A DNA stretch of 64,000 bases from Malachius bipustulatus (taxonomy: Eukaryota > Arthropoda > Insecta > Coleoptera > Melyridae), in the NCBI GenBank assembly GCA_910589415.1, contig OU342638.1:10704014-10768013 (forward strand), given 5' to 3'. The notes under the pieces were generated by a model. It searched no databases. It saw nothing but the letters and a program-made list of their open reading frames with translations, and was not told where the DNA came from. Every line of letters starts with the position of its first letter. Position 1 is the stretch's first letter. Below are positions 21,629 to 31,814 of this stretch, in pieces. A program made the translations under genes and the position numbers.

Positions 21629-22985
21629 TTAGATGCTGTTGTATACTCCGATGTCCTTTAGGTAATTTAGCAAATTGTCGAAGCTGTTGGATAATCTGAG
21701 GTCTTGGTGGATGTCTCCCGTTATCTTATATCGTTGGCGAGCTTGGGAGAACTGTTTGCATTCTACAAGAATATGCTGGACTGTAAGGCGGCTGTTAGTG
21801 TTGCACTGATCGCAGAGTGGTGGGTTAGTTGATGCCATTAGGAAGCCATGAGTCACTTTTGTGTGTCCGATTCTCAGTCTGTGAATAATGATTTTGTGCC
21901 TTCTTTTCATGGGTGGTAGCGTGTCTGTGGTTATCTGTGGATGAATGATGCTTAGCTTGGTGTTTGATTGGCTCCATATATTTTGCCAGATCGTGAAAAC
22001 GCCTTGCCTAAGGTGGTTCTTCAGATCTGTGTGCAGTTGTAGGTCTATTATAGGTAGGTCGGATTGTATGGCACTTTTTGCTGCGGAGTCTGCTTTCTCG
22101 TTTCCTGCGATGCCTACATGTGAGGGTACCCAGATGATGGAGATGTGGACACCTTGTGTGGCAAGTAGGTGGCAGGCTTCATGTATGGATTGGGCCAGGG
22201 TATTTTGGGTGTAGATGTTTTCTATTGTCAGGATAGATGACAGTGAGTCTGTGCAAACGGCGACTGACTTGTCGGCGTGTGTTATCGTTTTTATTGCACA
22301 GAGTATTCCGTATAGCTCTCCTGTGTGTATGCTGCATTGTTTGTTGAGCCGATGCCTGGAGATGATGGATGTAGAGGTGGTGACTGAGCAGCTGACACCA
22401 GTTTCTGATTTTGAGGCGTCGGTGTACAAGATTTTCCCAAATTTTTTCGAGTTGATCAATTCCAGGAAAGTTTGTCGTAGGAGTGCATTAGGATTGTCCT
22501 GTTTTCTGTATTTACTGAGTGTGGTATTCACGGCTGGTAGAATTTTCGTCCATGGAGGGATAGTGGTTACGGGATGAGGAAGAGTTTTTGTTAGGTTGGT
22601 ATCGTTTAGTAAAAGTTTTAGCCTATTAGGGATTGAGCGTAGTGTTGTTGATGGATTGGCGGGTGGTTCTTGTGCAGTGATGAGAATATGATAGACTGTG
22701 TTGTTTGGGTTTGCTGACACTCTGGCGGAGTATGATAGAAGTAGTTTGTCACGGCGTAAATGGAGAGGCAGTTCGTGTGATTCACAGTAAAGGGATATAG
22801 TGGGGCTAGATTTGAAGGCTCCTAGACATATGCGAAGTGCGGTGTTATGTACTGTGTCAAGGCTGCTAAGAGTGGTTTTGCTAGCAGAAGAATATATAGG
22901 ACTTGCGTAGTCTAGCTGAGAGCGTATTAGGGCTCTGTATATTCTGAGAAGGATATTCTCTTCAGCTCCCCATTGATGGCTTGCT
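21629..22985 (-). pseudogene. Nested LINE ORF2, RT tail and RNase H
   Basis: It continues the RT in a new frame after about 22990; the ATG at 22720 is internal. RNase H residues are visible: KILYTDASKSETGVS, HTGELYGILCAIK, VCTDSLSSILTI, and WVPSHVGIAGNEKADSAA. The C-terminal CDQCNTNSRLTVQHILVEC is the Cys/His motif typical of the ORF2 end. It removes RNA from the RNA-DNA hybrid during insertion. Confidence 0.85.
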
Positions 22986-22992
22986 AGGGCCT

Positions 22993-24444
22993 TTAGGATA
23001 TTAAGTCGGCGAAGGCCGACTTAGTTAAGTGAAGGTTACCTTTGACGTTCTGGATATATTTTCTCCACGTCAATCTGCTGTCGAAAGTTACTCCCAGTAT
23101 CTTGTGGTGATCAGTCACTTGCAGGGGCTCACCATTGAAAGTGATGTTCGGGGCTTGGTTGTTTCTTCTTCTGCTGAATTTTATGACTCTCGATTTTGAA
23201 GGGCAGAAATTAAAAACTGTTCGGCGTGCCCACTGGGCGAGTTCATTTACTGAGTGTTGTAGTAGGCCGCATGTGGTTGTTGTAACCTTCCCAGAGCAGT
23301 AAAGAACAAGATCGTCAGCATAAACGACATGCTTGACTGGCGGTCTTATGGTTGAGCAGATATCGTTTATTGCTAGTATAAATAAGGTAGTGCTTAGTAC
23401 TGCGCCTTGAGGTACACCGTTTTCTAATGCAAACGTATGGGATGTTTTACCATTAGCTGTTACTTTGGATGTCCTGTTTTTCAGGAAAGCTAAGATGTTT
23501 CCAGATAGGTTTATCTCTTCTAGCTTTCTGCAGACTGTGGATTTTAAGACTGTGTCAAAGGCTCTCTCTACGTCGAAAATTACAGCGATAACGTCTTGTT
23601 TTGCGGCAATTGAGTCTGCGATTTCAGTCTGAAGTAGGGCAAGGTTATCTAAGGTGCTTCGGTGAGGTCTAAAGCCGGACTGGGTTGGGTTCAGAATGTT
23701 GTGTCTTGAGAGATACCAAAGCAAGCGCTTGTTGATCATTTTCTCCATTAGCTTGCACATTGTGCAGGTTAGCGAGATAGGTCGATATGATTTTGGATCG
23801 GTTGGGCTTCGATCAGGTTTCTTGAAGGGTAGGATTATAGATTGCCTCCACGTAGATGGGAATTCTTGGCTAGTCCAAATGTTGTTGTAGAGCTCTAAAA
23901 GTTTGTTGAGGCTAGTTGCGTGGAGGTTTTTAAGGAAGATAAAGGGAATGTCATCTGAGCCTGCTGCCGAGTTTTTGCAGGACGATAGGGCATGGTAAAG
24001 TTCTTGACGTGTGAAGGGTGTGTTCAGTGAGCCTGAGTCAAAATGTTCTGTTGAGCGCGTTATATGGGTGGTTCGGGGGACGTTAGTATTCTTGCTTTGA
24101 GCTTGGAAGTGATTAGCGAGAATGTTGACAATTGCTTGGTTGTCTGTGGTCATTCTGTCATTATGTGACAGAGCTGGTATCTTGCGTGTTGTGTCACGTC
24201 CTTGCATTCGCTTAATTTTTGACCAAACTTCTTTTGGTTGTGTTTGGGTTGTCAGCGTGGAGACGTCACCCAGGAGTTCTTTTTGCTTTCCTTTAAGATG
24301 CGTTTGGAAGTAGCTTTTAGTTTTTTGAATTTTATGTGGTCTTCGAGCGTCCGAGTTCTTCGGTATTTGCTTAGAGCCCTTTTGCAGTCTTGAACAGCTG
24401 TTTTGCAAGCATCGTTCCACTATGGGATTGATTTCTTCGAGCAA
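22993..24444 (-). CDS. Nested LINE ORF2, reverse transcriptase
   Basis: 483 open codons. Motifs in order: AAGSDDIPFIFLKNL, SYRPISLTCTMCKLMEKM, NPTQSGFRPHRSTLDNL, VIAVIFDVERAFDTV (catalytic Asp), NGVPQGAVLSTTLFIL, HVVYADDLVLYC (YADD intact) and ILGVTFDSRLTWRKYI. The N-terminal 100 residues are the linker from the endonuclease. The first codons overlap the endonuclease frame by 25 bases, so a single frameshift separates them. Confidence 0.9.
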   Translation of the reverse strand: MLEEINPIVERCLQNSCSRLQKGSKQIPKNSDARRPHKIQKTKSYFQTHLKGKQKELLGDVSTLTTQTQPKEVWSKIKRMQGRDTTRKIPALSHNDRMTTDNQAIVNILANHFQAQSKNTNVPRTTHITRSTEHFDSGSLNTPFTRQELYHALSSCKNSAAGSDDIPFIFLKNLHATSLNKLLELYNNIWTSQEFPSTWRQSIILPFKKPDRSPTDPKSYRPISLTCTMCKLMEKMINKRLLWYLSRHNILNPTQSGFRPHRSTLDNLALLQTEIADSIAAKQDVIAVIFDVERAFDTVLKSTVCRKLEEINLSGNILAFLKNRTSKVTANGKTSHTFALENGVPQGAVLSTTLFILAINDICSTIRPPVKHVVYADDLVLYCSGKVTTTTCGLLQHSVNELAQWARRTVFNFCPSKSRVIKFSRRRNNQAPNITFNGEPLQVTDHHKILGVTFDSRLTWRKYIQNVKGNLHLTKSAFADLIS

Positions 24445-25290
24445 ATTCTGGATTTTCCTACATGTTTTTCTGCAGAGGAGATGATGCAGTTAATAAACTG
24501 GTTTGTGGCTTGATCAATGTTGCAGGAGAGATTGAGGGAATCTGTTTGCGCTTTTAGGTGTGTGGCAAAACTCTCCCAGTCGGCTTGTACTAATTTCCAC
24601 TTGCTTGTTCTATCATTTGACTTGGCGCTGGTATCTGTTGAGATTATGATTGGAAAGTGGTTACTATCATATAAGCTGTCACAAGTACGCCAGTTAATTA
24701 AGGTGGATGTTCGTGGATCGCTGAAGCTTAAATCAATGGACGACAGTTTTCCTGAAGCTATGTTGAAGTGGGTGCTACTTCCTGTATTTAGGAGGCACAG
24801 GTCGGTTTTGTTCAATATGTTTTCAATTATTTTACCCCTTCCAAAGGTTCTGTCTGATCCCCACATGATGTTGTGGGCATTGAAGTCACCTGTGATTACG
24901 AATGGTTTTGGTAGTTGTCTTACGAGTTCGAGGATTTCGGTTTCCGTCGGATTACTGTTTGGGGCTATGTAGATGCTGCACACTGTGGTCTTTTGTGGGC
25001 ACCACACACTAACGGCGACGGCTTCCAAGGTGGTAGTTAGTTGATATTTTTGGCTATATGTATCCTTAGACACAAATATTGAGGAGCCTCCGCTGGCTCT
25101 CTCGTGAGTGTTCCTGATGTGATGATATCCCTCATAATTTCTGAGACGAGGTTTATGCGATGTCTTGAAATTGGTTTCTTGTAGGCAGATAATGTCGGGG
25201 GTAGTGTCTGAGATGAGTTGTTCTATTCTTTTCAAGCGAGGATAGTATCCTTCGCAGTTCCATTGTATTATGGTGAAAATTATAATAAAT
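24420..25290 (-). CDS. Nested LINE ORF2, endonuclease
   Basis: APE-like nuclease. The true start lies upstream of the ATG at 25235, because FTIIQWNCEGYYPRLKRI (the usual N-terminal strand) is in frame from about 25285. Other motifs: IICLQETNFK (catalytic Glu), ITGDFNAHNIMWGS (Asp, Asn), SSIDLSFSD, and DSNHFPIII (His). An ending in KWKLVQADWESFATHL is normal for I/jockey elements. Confidence 0.85.
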
Positions 25291-25324
25291 ATTATAGTGG
25301 AGAAGAGTGATATCTACTTTGTTT

Positions 25325-26686
25325 TTAGTAAAACGATTCTTGGGATTGATATGAGGTGATAGAAACGTCAGAGTGATATTCTTCGTCGGTAGGGACGATC
25401 GAGCCAAGTGATGCAACGCTTTCAATCTCTATTGCTTCGTCTTTGAGGTGATCTTTAAATTTCTTGGACAGTCTGGTGAACCTATTTTTTATTGCTCTGC
25501 TTTCAAGACTTTGATATATAGTATGCATGTCAGAGAGGAGGGTTTTGATGTCGCTGGTAAATTTCAAAGCTTCATTGTAGGGGTGGCTGCTTCCATACGA
25601 ATTTTCCAAGAAAGCTACAAAGTTGTCCAGGGGTAGGAGAAAGGGTTTTGTGGTCTTCTGATATGCTTCGTGGATATTACATCTGGTTTTTTCTGTTAAG
25701 CTTGGATCTACTCCGAGGTCGGTCCTGGGTTTTTTGTCTTTTTTATCGTTACGGTTTTTGTTTTTTGGTGGGTCACTTGGAGGGAGCATCAAAGCAGGTT
25801 CTTTAGACGGAGACTGTAGCGGGTCTCTGATTTCTTCACTAGGAGTTGAGATTTCAGAGTGAATCCTTTTTTGACCATAAGTTTGATTTGGCGGGTCTTT
25901 GTTCCCGAGGGGGGTTGTTGGAACTAGATTTGGCTCTGCAGTTGAGTCGGAGCGTGGTTGATTGGTAGGTTGTGGTATGGTAGGGTTTCCATTAGAATTT
26001 GGACAGGATTTGGCGACGTTGCCTACACGTTTGCAGAGGAAGCACTCCATTTTGTCAGTGGACAGAAATATTCTGTGCTGAACATCGTCGGATTCGATAA
26101 CGACTGAGGTTTGTAATTCAAAATTCTCTGTGGGTGGGAGGATGTATACTTGGCGGCGGAAGCTAAGGATGTGGCTAAGATCGTCGTCAGGAATGCCTGC
26201 TTTAAGGAATGAGATCGGGGAGGCTAACTGGAGGCCTAAAGCTTTAATGGATCTCTCAACGAGTTCATGTGGGATGGATGGGGAAACATTAGAGATTAAA
26301 ATTCTCTTAGTAGGGGAAACGAGTCTTCGAATGTTTAGTATGGTATTTCCAATGGTTATTGATGGGTGGGTTTTAAGAAGTTTGTCGACGAGTTCTGTGC
26401 TCGCTAGGTAGATGCAGATCCGGTTATTGGAAATTCTGGATGCAAACGTGATATTTTTCGCTCCTATCGCATTGCTGATACCTTTTACATAGTCATATAG
26501 TTTTAAACTATCTTCTGCGTGTAAAACTATAGCTTGGTCCTTTTTCGGGAATGAGGGTTTCGGTACTGACTTTGCCGCTGTCACGTATGAGGTGGTGGGT
26601 TTGACGGTGGAGTTTGCGCTAGGGGTGTTTTGTAACATTGTGGGTGTTGATTGCAGTGTAGTGGGGTTTCTTGAGGTGCTGCTCAT
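25325..26686 (-). CDS. Nested LINE ORF1, 453 aa
   Basis: The frame is intact. The first 50 residues are Ser/Thr/Pro-rich. Residues about 60-190 form two RRM-like stretches (KRILISNVSPSIPHELVERS). One knuckle CFLCKRVGNVAKSC fits CX2CX4HX4C except that His is replaced by Asn. A long Pro/Ser/Lys-rich region and a helical C-terminus (NRFTRLSKKFKDHLKDE) follow. It binds the element RNA. The end overlaps the start of ORF2 at 25290-25325 closely, as expected for a two-ORF LINE. Confidence 0.85.
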   Translation of the reverse strand: MSSTSRNPTTLQSTPTMLQNTPSANSTVKPTTSYVTAAKSVPKPSFPKKDQAIVLHAEDSLKLYDYVKGISNAIGAKNITFASRISNNRICIYLASTELVDKLLKTHPSITIGNTILNIRRLVSPTKRILISNVSPSIPHELVERSIKALGLQLASPISFLKAGIPDDDLSHILSFRRQVYILPPTENFELQTSVVIESDDVQHRIFLSTDKMECFLCKRVGNVAKSCPNSNGNPTIPQPTNQPRSDSTAEPNLVPTTPLGNKDPPNQTYGQKRIHSEISTPSEEIRDPLQSPSKEPALMLPPSDPPKNKNRNDKKDKKPRTDLGVDPSLTEKTRCNIHEAYQKTTKPFLLPLDNFVAFLENSYGSSHPYNEALKFTSDIKTLLSDMHTIYQSLESRAIKNRFTRLSKKFKDHLKDEAIEIESVASLGSIVPTDEEYHSDVSITSYQSQESFY

Positions 26687-27214
26687 GTAGTCACGAGCAG
26701 CTGTTGTGATATTATTAATAATTTTTGTAGGATAATACGCCGAAGGTTGACAACTTGCTGACTTTCATAGTTGTGTATGATTGTCAACTTATATATGTTT
26801 GTAAACTTATTAATGACGTGTCTGATAAGTAACACTCCATTTGTGTATTTACTTGGAATTGACGAATAAACAAACTGAACTGAAACTGAAACTGAATTCT
26901 GGTTGCCTACTCTTGCGCCGGGCGTGGGGGCTTGGCGTAGGCCGGTGTGGTGTTATCAGCACCAGCTGCCGATGTTGCTGTTATCAGCCGTTTGTGAGAT
27001 AGAAAATAATAAAAGGATATGTAAAAAAGTTAATGTTTCCAAACTAGTTCAGTGCAGATATTGATAGTTGAAACACAGGTTCCACACTAGGTTCGAGGTG
27101 CCATTATCGGCTGGTTGGTATCGAGAAAACTGTAGATTAACTCGTAGAAAATACTAATTTTGCTGAGCGTGAGCCAGAAACGATGTCACTTCACCGACGT
27201 GAAACTCGCGAATC
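26687..27214 (-). promoter_or_regulatory. 5' leader of the nested LINE
   Basis: 528 bp between ORF1 and the right target duplication; no ORF. It contains short imperfect hairpins (TTGACAAC...TTGTCAACT, 26748-26790), a simple repeat of CTGAAA-type units (26876-26896) and a GC-rich patch (26918-26990). LINEs carry an internal promoter here, but no specific element can be assigned. Confidence 0.45.
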
Positions 27215-27227
27215 GGGTTCCTTGTTT
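27215..27227. repeat. Right copy of 13-bp target site duplication
   Basis: GGGTTCCTTGTTT, identical to 21468-21480. The DNA-transposon arm resumes directly after it. Confidence 0.85.
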
Positions 27228-27474
27228 AAAAGTGTCTTAACAATGTTTCAGTTAAAAATGGCTTGCTTGATTGGTTTTTGAATAAAAAAATAAAAACAAA
27301 AATTGAAAATTTCAGTTTTTTTGAAATATTTTGACAACTAATAATGACAGCTCAAATTTCTTTTCAGATTATCAATCAGCGGAAAAATACGCTACTTTGC
27401 CCTAATTTAACCAACTTCGTATCTCTTAAGATAAGCGAGATCCCCATAGTGGCACGCGAAAAACGGACAGTCTG

Positions 27475-27848
27475 TATACAGCGTAGTACTCGATTTGGTC
27501 GTGCCTTAATACCTCCCTGTTTAAGTGTTTTGATAACCATTGAGAGTTAGCAAAACATTCGAGAATCCAAGTAATAGTATCAACAGAAGTTTTCTATAAT
27601 ATTTTTAAGAAAAATACATTAATTAAATGTTAATAAACAAATCTTATTGAGCTATCAAGATAATTAATTACCTATAAGATAAATGGAACTCATACATGAA
27701 TGAAATATAAGTCATTATAGTCTATATACCTAGATAAAACTATCACTCATTAGTAGCGTTCGTAGCACTTCTTTTTGCTTAATGATTGAGTAAAGTGAGG
27801 AACATTTATCGCGAGGTCACTTACAGTTCAGTTGGCGGAATGTAAACA
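27475..27848 (-). repeat. Gypsy LTR, right part
   Basis: It continues from the TA after the DNA transposon and ends ...GGAATGTAAACA at 27848, next to a purine tract on the minus strand (AAAAGGAGATT), which is the expected order of polypurine tract then 3' LTR for the env-bearing element on the right. Confidence 0.5.
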
Positions 27849-27861
27849 GAATCTCCTTTTC

Positions 27862-29800
27862 TTAGATTTTAAAATTGTTCTTGATGGATTTGCGACCTTC
27901 AATTGCAGGCCTTAGTAAGGTTGCACCAACTTCTTGTAGAGACATAGTTTCGGTATTGATGGCTTCTGGAAGTTCTAGGGGCGAAGCTAGTTGGCGATAT
28001 GTCATCCTTGGAGTGATAGATTCCGGTTCAGGATCCCAATTTGTGGAATGATAACTGCCATGGTGTACAGTGTTGTGACTGTTGACACATATTAGGGTTT
28101 TACATTGGCTAGAACACAAGAGTCTTTTAAGCCAATTTAGGTATTTCCAGTTCAATACTTGCAAAGGAAAATGCAACAACAGTGTGATGGTGGCTAAAAA
28201 TCCGAACAGAATGTTGTACCATCGGTGATGGTAACGGATCGTTGAGATTTCTTTGAAGTTGATCATCGGGTAACGGATCGTTGAGATTTCTTTGAAGTTG
28301 ATCATTGAACTGTTGCAATTTGTGTTTTGCTAATCTTGGTGCGTTCAAATTAAGGTTGTGCAGGTTGAGAGTGTCCATTCGTTCGCTCTTCAAATAATTC
28401 TGTTCTCTCATGCAACAGTCTTCCGTTGTTATATCGATTGATGACGTGGTGTTGCTAAATTTCTTTGAAGATTCGCAGTGCGACTTAACGTGGCCATCAG
28501 TAGTGTTGACAGGGTGTAACATTTGCACCTAGGAGCTAGAGGAAAAATATCAGTACCATGGAATTATACGTCGACAACTGGGTTGGTCGAAGAATCACTA
28601 CTTATTGTTCCTACTAAAGGTTGTGATAGTATGTACAGCGATTGATTCGTTGTAAGAGAATGCCAGACTTCAATTTCTGATTTCATTGTTTTCGTATCGC
28701 AGGATCTTGGGATCGAATTTGGTCGTTGGGTCTTCAATTCTGTTTCGCAAGTGGGTCGTTCTTTCAAGAGGTGGATGGTGAAGGTGATTTGCGAACAGAT
28801 GTAATCCGATGGCGGTATCTTCTTGCATGAAGTTAGGTCCTTCATCTCGGCGTAATATATCCAGGTGGTACTTTGCAAAAGGTATGGGATGGAAGGATTT
28901 ACGTAAGAATAACTGGAAGAGTTTGCAAGTTGGATAGGGAGTGGTATTAGATTATATAACTGATAGACTTCCTTTGTGACCACAGGTATTTTGATCGCGT
29001 AAATTATGACCTGATTTACGTAAATAACTGACAGGGAACATAATTGCAAATATATGTGCTCTCGTCGCTGTCGAAGTCGATTGGAACGTCTGCATTTAAT
29101 TTTGCATTAATCTTAACCTTGGATAACTCCTCTTGAAAGTGGCTCGGTGTTATAAGTTGAGGTGACTTAATACCGTTTAGGTGTAAGAAATTTGATTCAC
29201 CCAATTGGCAGTGGCGTTTGCGAATGAATTAAATTTTTTAATATTTTGATTTAATTTTTCCTCGTTTAATGCTAAATTCTGAGCTGTATTGTTATAATCT
29301 CTGATTGCATCGGACAAGATATGGACTTGCTGTTTCATAAGAGCTTGCATTTGATGATTTTGTTTCATTACAGCCTCTATAGCATCAGAATAATATTTTG
29401 CATCGTCGGCATCGGGAATTCCGAATAGCCATTTAAAAGCATAAGACATGCCGTCGACGAGACCTCTTTTGTAACGCCCTGGAATTGGCGAACTTTCGTG
29501 GCTAGTTAAGTGTTTGATAGAGTCAAACTTATCATTAGCGTGTTCGATTTGGATTTTTGAATTCTCGAGCATTTGCTCGCACGCAAATTTTGATTCGTGT
29601 AAAGGGAGACTGATACCGTGAAATTGCCTAGCACAAATGGATAATGATTTCCTATACATTATATGTACAAATCTTATTTTTTCATCCTGAATGCTTATGT
29701 TAGTAAATGATAATGGGGTAAATGTATCGTGGGTTACTTTTGCTAATCCTATTTGGTCATAGAATATTCCGTTTTTGTTGTTCAGTGCCTCAATTTTGTG
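27862..29800 (-). pseudogene. Errantivirus env (F-type fusion glycoprotein), broken
   Basis: Minus-strand pieces in several frames: 29659-29177, 29204-29016, 29049-28564, 28528-28127 and 28305-27862. The first holds a furin-like site RYKRGLVDG followed by KWLFGIPDADDAKYYSDAI, the fusion-peptide/heptad region shared by errantivirus env and baculovirus F proteins. A hydrophobic stretch near the end (FLATITLLLHFPLQVL) is the likely membrane anchor. A 39-bp tandem duplication (28230-28306) and at least four frame changes show it is dead. It lies downstream of integrase, as expected. Confidence 0.8.
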
Positions 29801-29917
29801 TCATCAGAGCCATCGCTGTTATGCACCGCATGATTGTCTGAAACGAAGGGTTTCAATAAGTCATGATGATAATTTGAAACTTCATTGTTTTCCAGTAATA
29901 ACTTTACTGTGTTATTA

Positions 29918-31800
29918 CTAAGGACTTCTAGGTCTTTCTACGTATTTAGGCTGAAGTTTCCTGCTAATTCCCGTTTTAAAATTGTTATTTAGCAAGTATA
30001 CCAAATCTCCTTTCTTATATTTATTTACATGAATGGACTTATCGTAATGTCGTTTCGAAATTTCTTTGGTTTGTATGAGGTTTTCGCGCGCCATTTCGAA
30101 CGACTTGTTCAATTTTAATTTTAACTGTGAATAGTCGTCATAAGTATATTTGAATTCTGGCTTGGCGTCTATGGAATTGGGGATGGTAGCCTTGTATCCG
30201 AAGATTAACTTGTATGGAGTGAATTTCGTCGACTTATGATAATGTGTATTGTAAGTGAACATGGCCAAATAGACGAATTCATCCCAATCGGTTTGCTGAG
30301 ACTTCACGTAATGCTTTAGGTACTCCTTTAGGGTCTGGTGGGAACGCTCTAGCGCGCCGTTCGTTTGTGGATGGTAGGGACTAGAAAGTACGTGTTTAAT
30401 TTTTAACAGCTTATTCAATACATTAGAGGTAAAATCGGTACCGTGGTCCGTCAATATAGACTCAGGTATACCAAAAATGTATATAAATTTTAATAGTTTC
30501 TCAGCTACAGTTCTCGTTTTGTGATTTGGAATCGGGAAAGCTTGCGAAAATTTAGTCAAATCATCTTGCATAGTTAGTCATCATCTTCATTTTCATCCGT
30601 TGCCTGATGATACTTTGATAGAGCGTCACGCGCTGCTCATCAGTTAAGTCAGTGTTTGTTGCTTTGAGGTCCTTGTAGTCCTCATCCGCGGACATTTGAT
30701 CCTTTGCGAAGGCGTCAATCAGGGAGTCCCAGTAGGCTTTATCATGGTGTCAGCCCCTCCGATTCCACGATACCGCTTAAGAGACTCGATACCCATAGCT
30801 ATCAATAGTCTAGTGCAAAAGTATGCTAGATCTCTTATTTCGGCTCCAAATCCTGTCGCAACGAGACCGACATATGGATTGGATCCTATTTCTGAAAGGA
30901 CAGGAGTCAGCTTGTCAAACTGGCTTCTCATTACGGGGTACTTATCAAAAAATGCTCCCCATTTAAATGAAACAATGGTAGTCGTAGCTGTCACTATGTT
31001 GGTGACATATGTGAGGTTTCTATGGAGTATCTGGCTGCAAATTGGAGTGACGAGTACATTCTTGACGCTGGATCCCAATTTCTGTACTCCCTCAATTAAG
31101 TCCTCTGGCTTCATTTCCTCAGCGACACTCAATGTCGTTAATACTTGATTGCGAAACCCTGAGTGTTTACGGCTATGAATTTATTACCTTTTTCCGTTAA
31201 GGTTTGGTTTGTTGCCTTGACATGATTGGCAGCTACTAATGAATCTTTTTATATCATTATTCATGTTTGCCCATTTATAGTTTTCTTTGATCCTCTTATA
31301 AGTGCGGAGGAATCCGGAGTGTCCTGCAACTGCGGATTCGTGATTCTCTTTGAATAGTTGTGCTATTTCTTCGCGATTTGAGGGTATCAACCTAGGTTTT
31401 TTTACCAGTATTACCTCGATTTTTGATTTTTGAAACAAGAATTCGATCAACTCGTTGAACTGGTCCTGTTTAATATTGGGGTTTTCTTCCACGGGATTTT
31501 TCAAATAAATTTGGAAGATTTTCTTCTTTAGCAGGGACTTCCTTAGGTTTTGTAAGGAATAGAAAGTCGTTATAAGTTTGTCGAAGAAGTTCAGCTTTGA
31601 AATAAGCAAAAAATATTTTTTATTTATACTCTTGAGTTCGACAGTATCGTATTGGTTTAATTCATTTGGATTTATTTTTGAAAAGTCGTAAGTAGCTAAC
31701 AGATTTTCCGAATAAGTATTTTCGTCATCGAAGTCTTGTGAGTAAAGACATGAGTTAGGGAATTTGGTGATTCCCTGACAGATCATTATAAACCCTGAAT
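29918..31800 (-). pseudogene. Errantivirus integrase, interrupted by a foreign insert
   Basis: The zinc-binding part (31800-31184) has HESAVAGHSGFLRTYKRI and SCQSCQGNKP. The catalytic core (30571-29918) has ILTDHGTDFTSN (second Asp), HPQTNGALERSHQTLK (Glu) and, later, KKGDLVYLL of the C-terminal domain. The first catalytic Asp block is missing. Between LTEKGNKFI and LTMQDDLTKF lies a 596-bp insert. Upstream RT and RNase H are gone: the right side runs into a LINE fragment at about 31800. Confidence 0.85.
30578..31173 (-). other. Foreign coding insert B (unidentified), inside integrase
   Basis: 596 bp, GC-richer than its host element. The main minus-strand frame (31132-30719) is open for 137 codons, with SFKWGAFFDKYPVMRS, SNPYVGLVATGFGAEIRDL and LLIAMGIESLKRY; a shifted frame continues with KAYWDSLIDAF and a charged helical tail. 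It is no known retroelement domain. The integrase codons on the two sides abut exactly if the insert is removed, and no duplication, LTR or poly(A) is seen. Template switching onto a non-element RNA (for instance of an RNA virus) during reverse transcription would give this. The source is unknown. Confidence 0.5.
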
Positions 31801-31814
31801 ATATTGTAAGTGTA

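Larger units (their letters stand above)
21481..27214 (-). mobile_element. Full-length I-type LINE nested in the DNA transposon
   Basis: 5.73 kb, with its 3' poly(A) at the left (T run from 21481) and 5' leader at the right, bounded by the 13-bp duplication GGGTTCCTTGTTT. ORF1 is intact; ORF2 has endonuclease, RT and RNase H with two frameshifts (near 24430 and 22990). It is distinct from the LINE at 6.5 kb: ORF1 has one knuckle, and the protein sequences are far apart. The high integrity makes this one of the youngest insertions in the window. Confidence 0.9.
20206..27474. mobile_element. Mariner-like DNA transposon with nested LINE
   Basis: The left TIR begins CAGTTTTTCGCGTGCCACTA (20206). 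The right end is the inverted match GTGGCACGCGAAAAACGGACAG up to 27474; the last bases differ by a small indel. TATA flanks both ends, giving a TA target duplication. Arms are about 560 bp: the outer 250 bp pair with 27228-27474, the inner 300 bp (20459-20768) with 21165-21467. The centre encodes a transposase C-terminus. Without the inserted LINE the element is about 1.5 kb. It lies inside a gypsy LTR. Confidence 0.8.

Noticed and set aside
21945..24972. Several plus-strand ORFs of 60-150 codons
   Set aside because: All are antisense shadows of the nested LINE ORF2.
26740..26990. Possible solo copia-type LTR in the LINE leader
   Set aside because: Short inverted TTGACAAC/TTGTCAAC, an AATAAA and a TATCAGCACC stretch were suggestive, but there are no clear LTR ends or target duplication.
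27344..27550. 68-codon plus-strand ORF
   Set aside because: It crosses the right TIR of the mariner-like element and LTR sequence; no protein signature.
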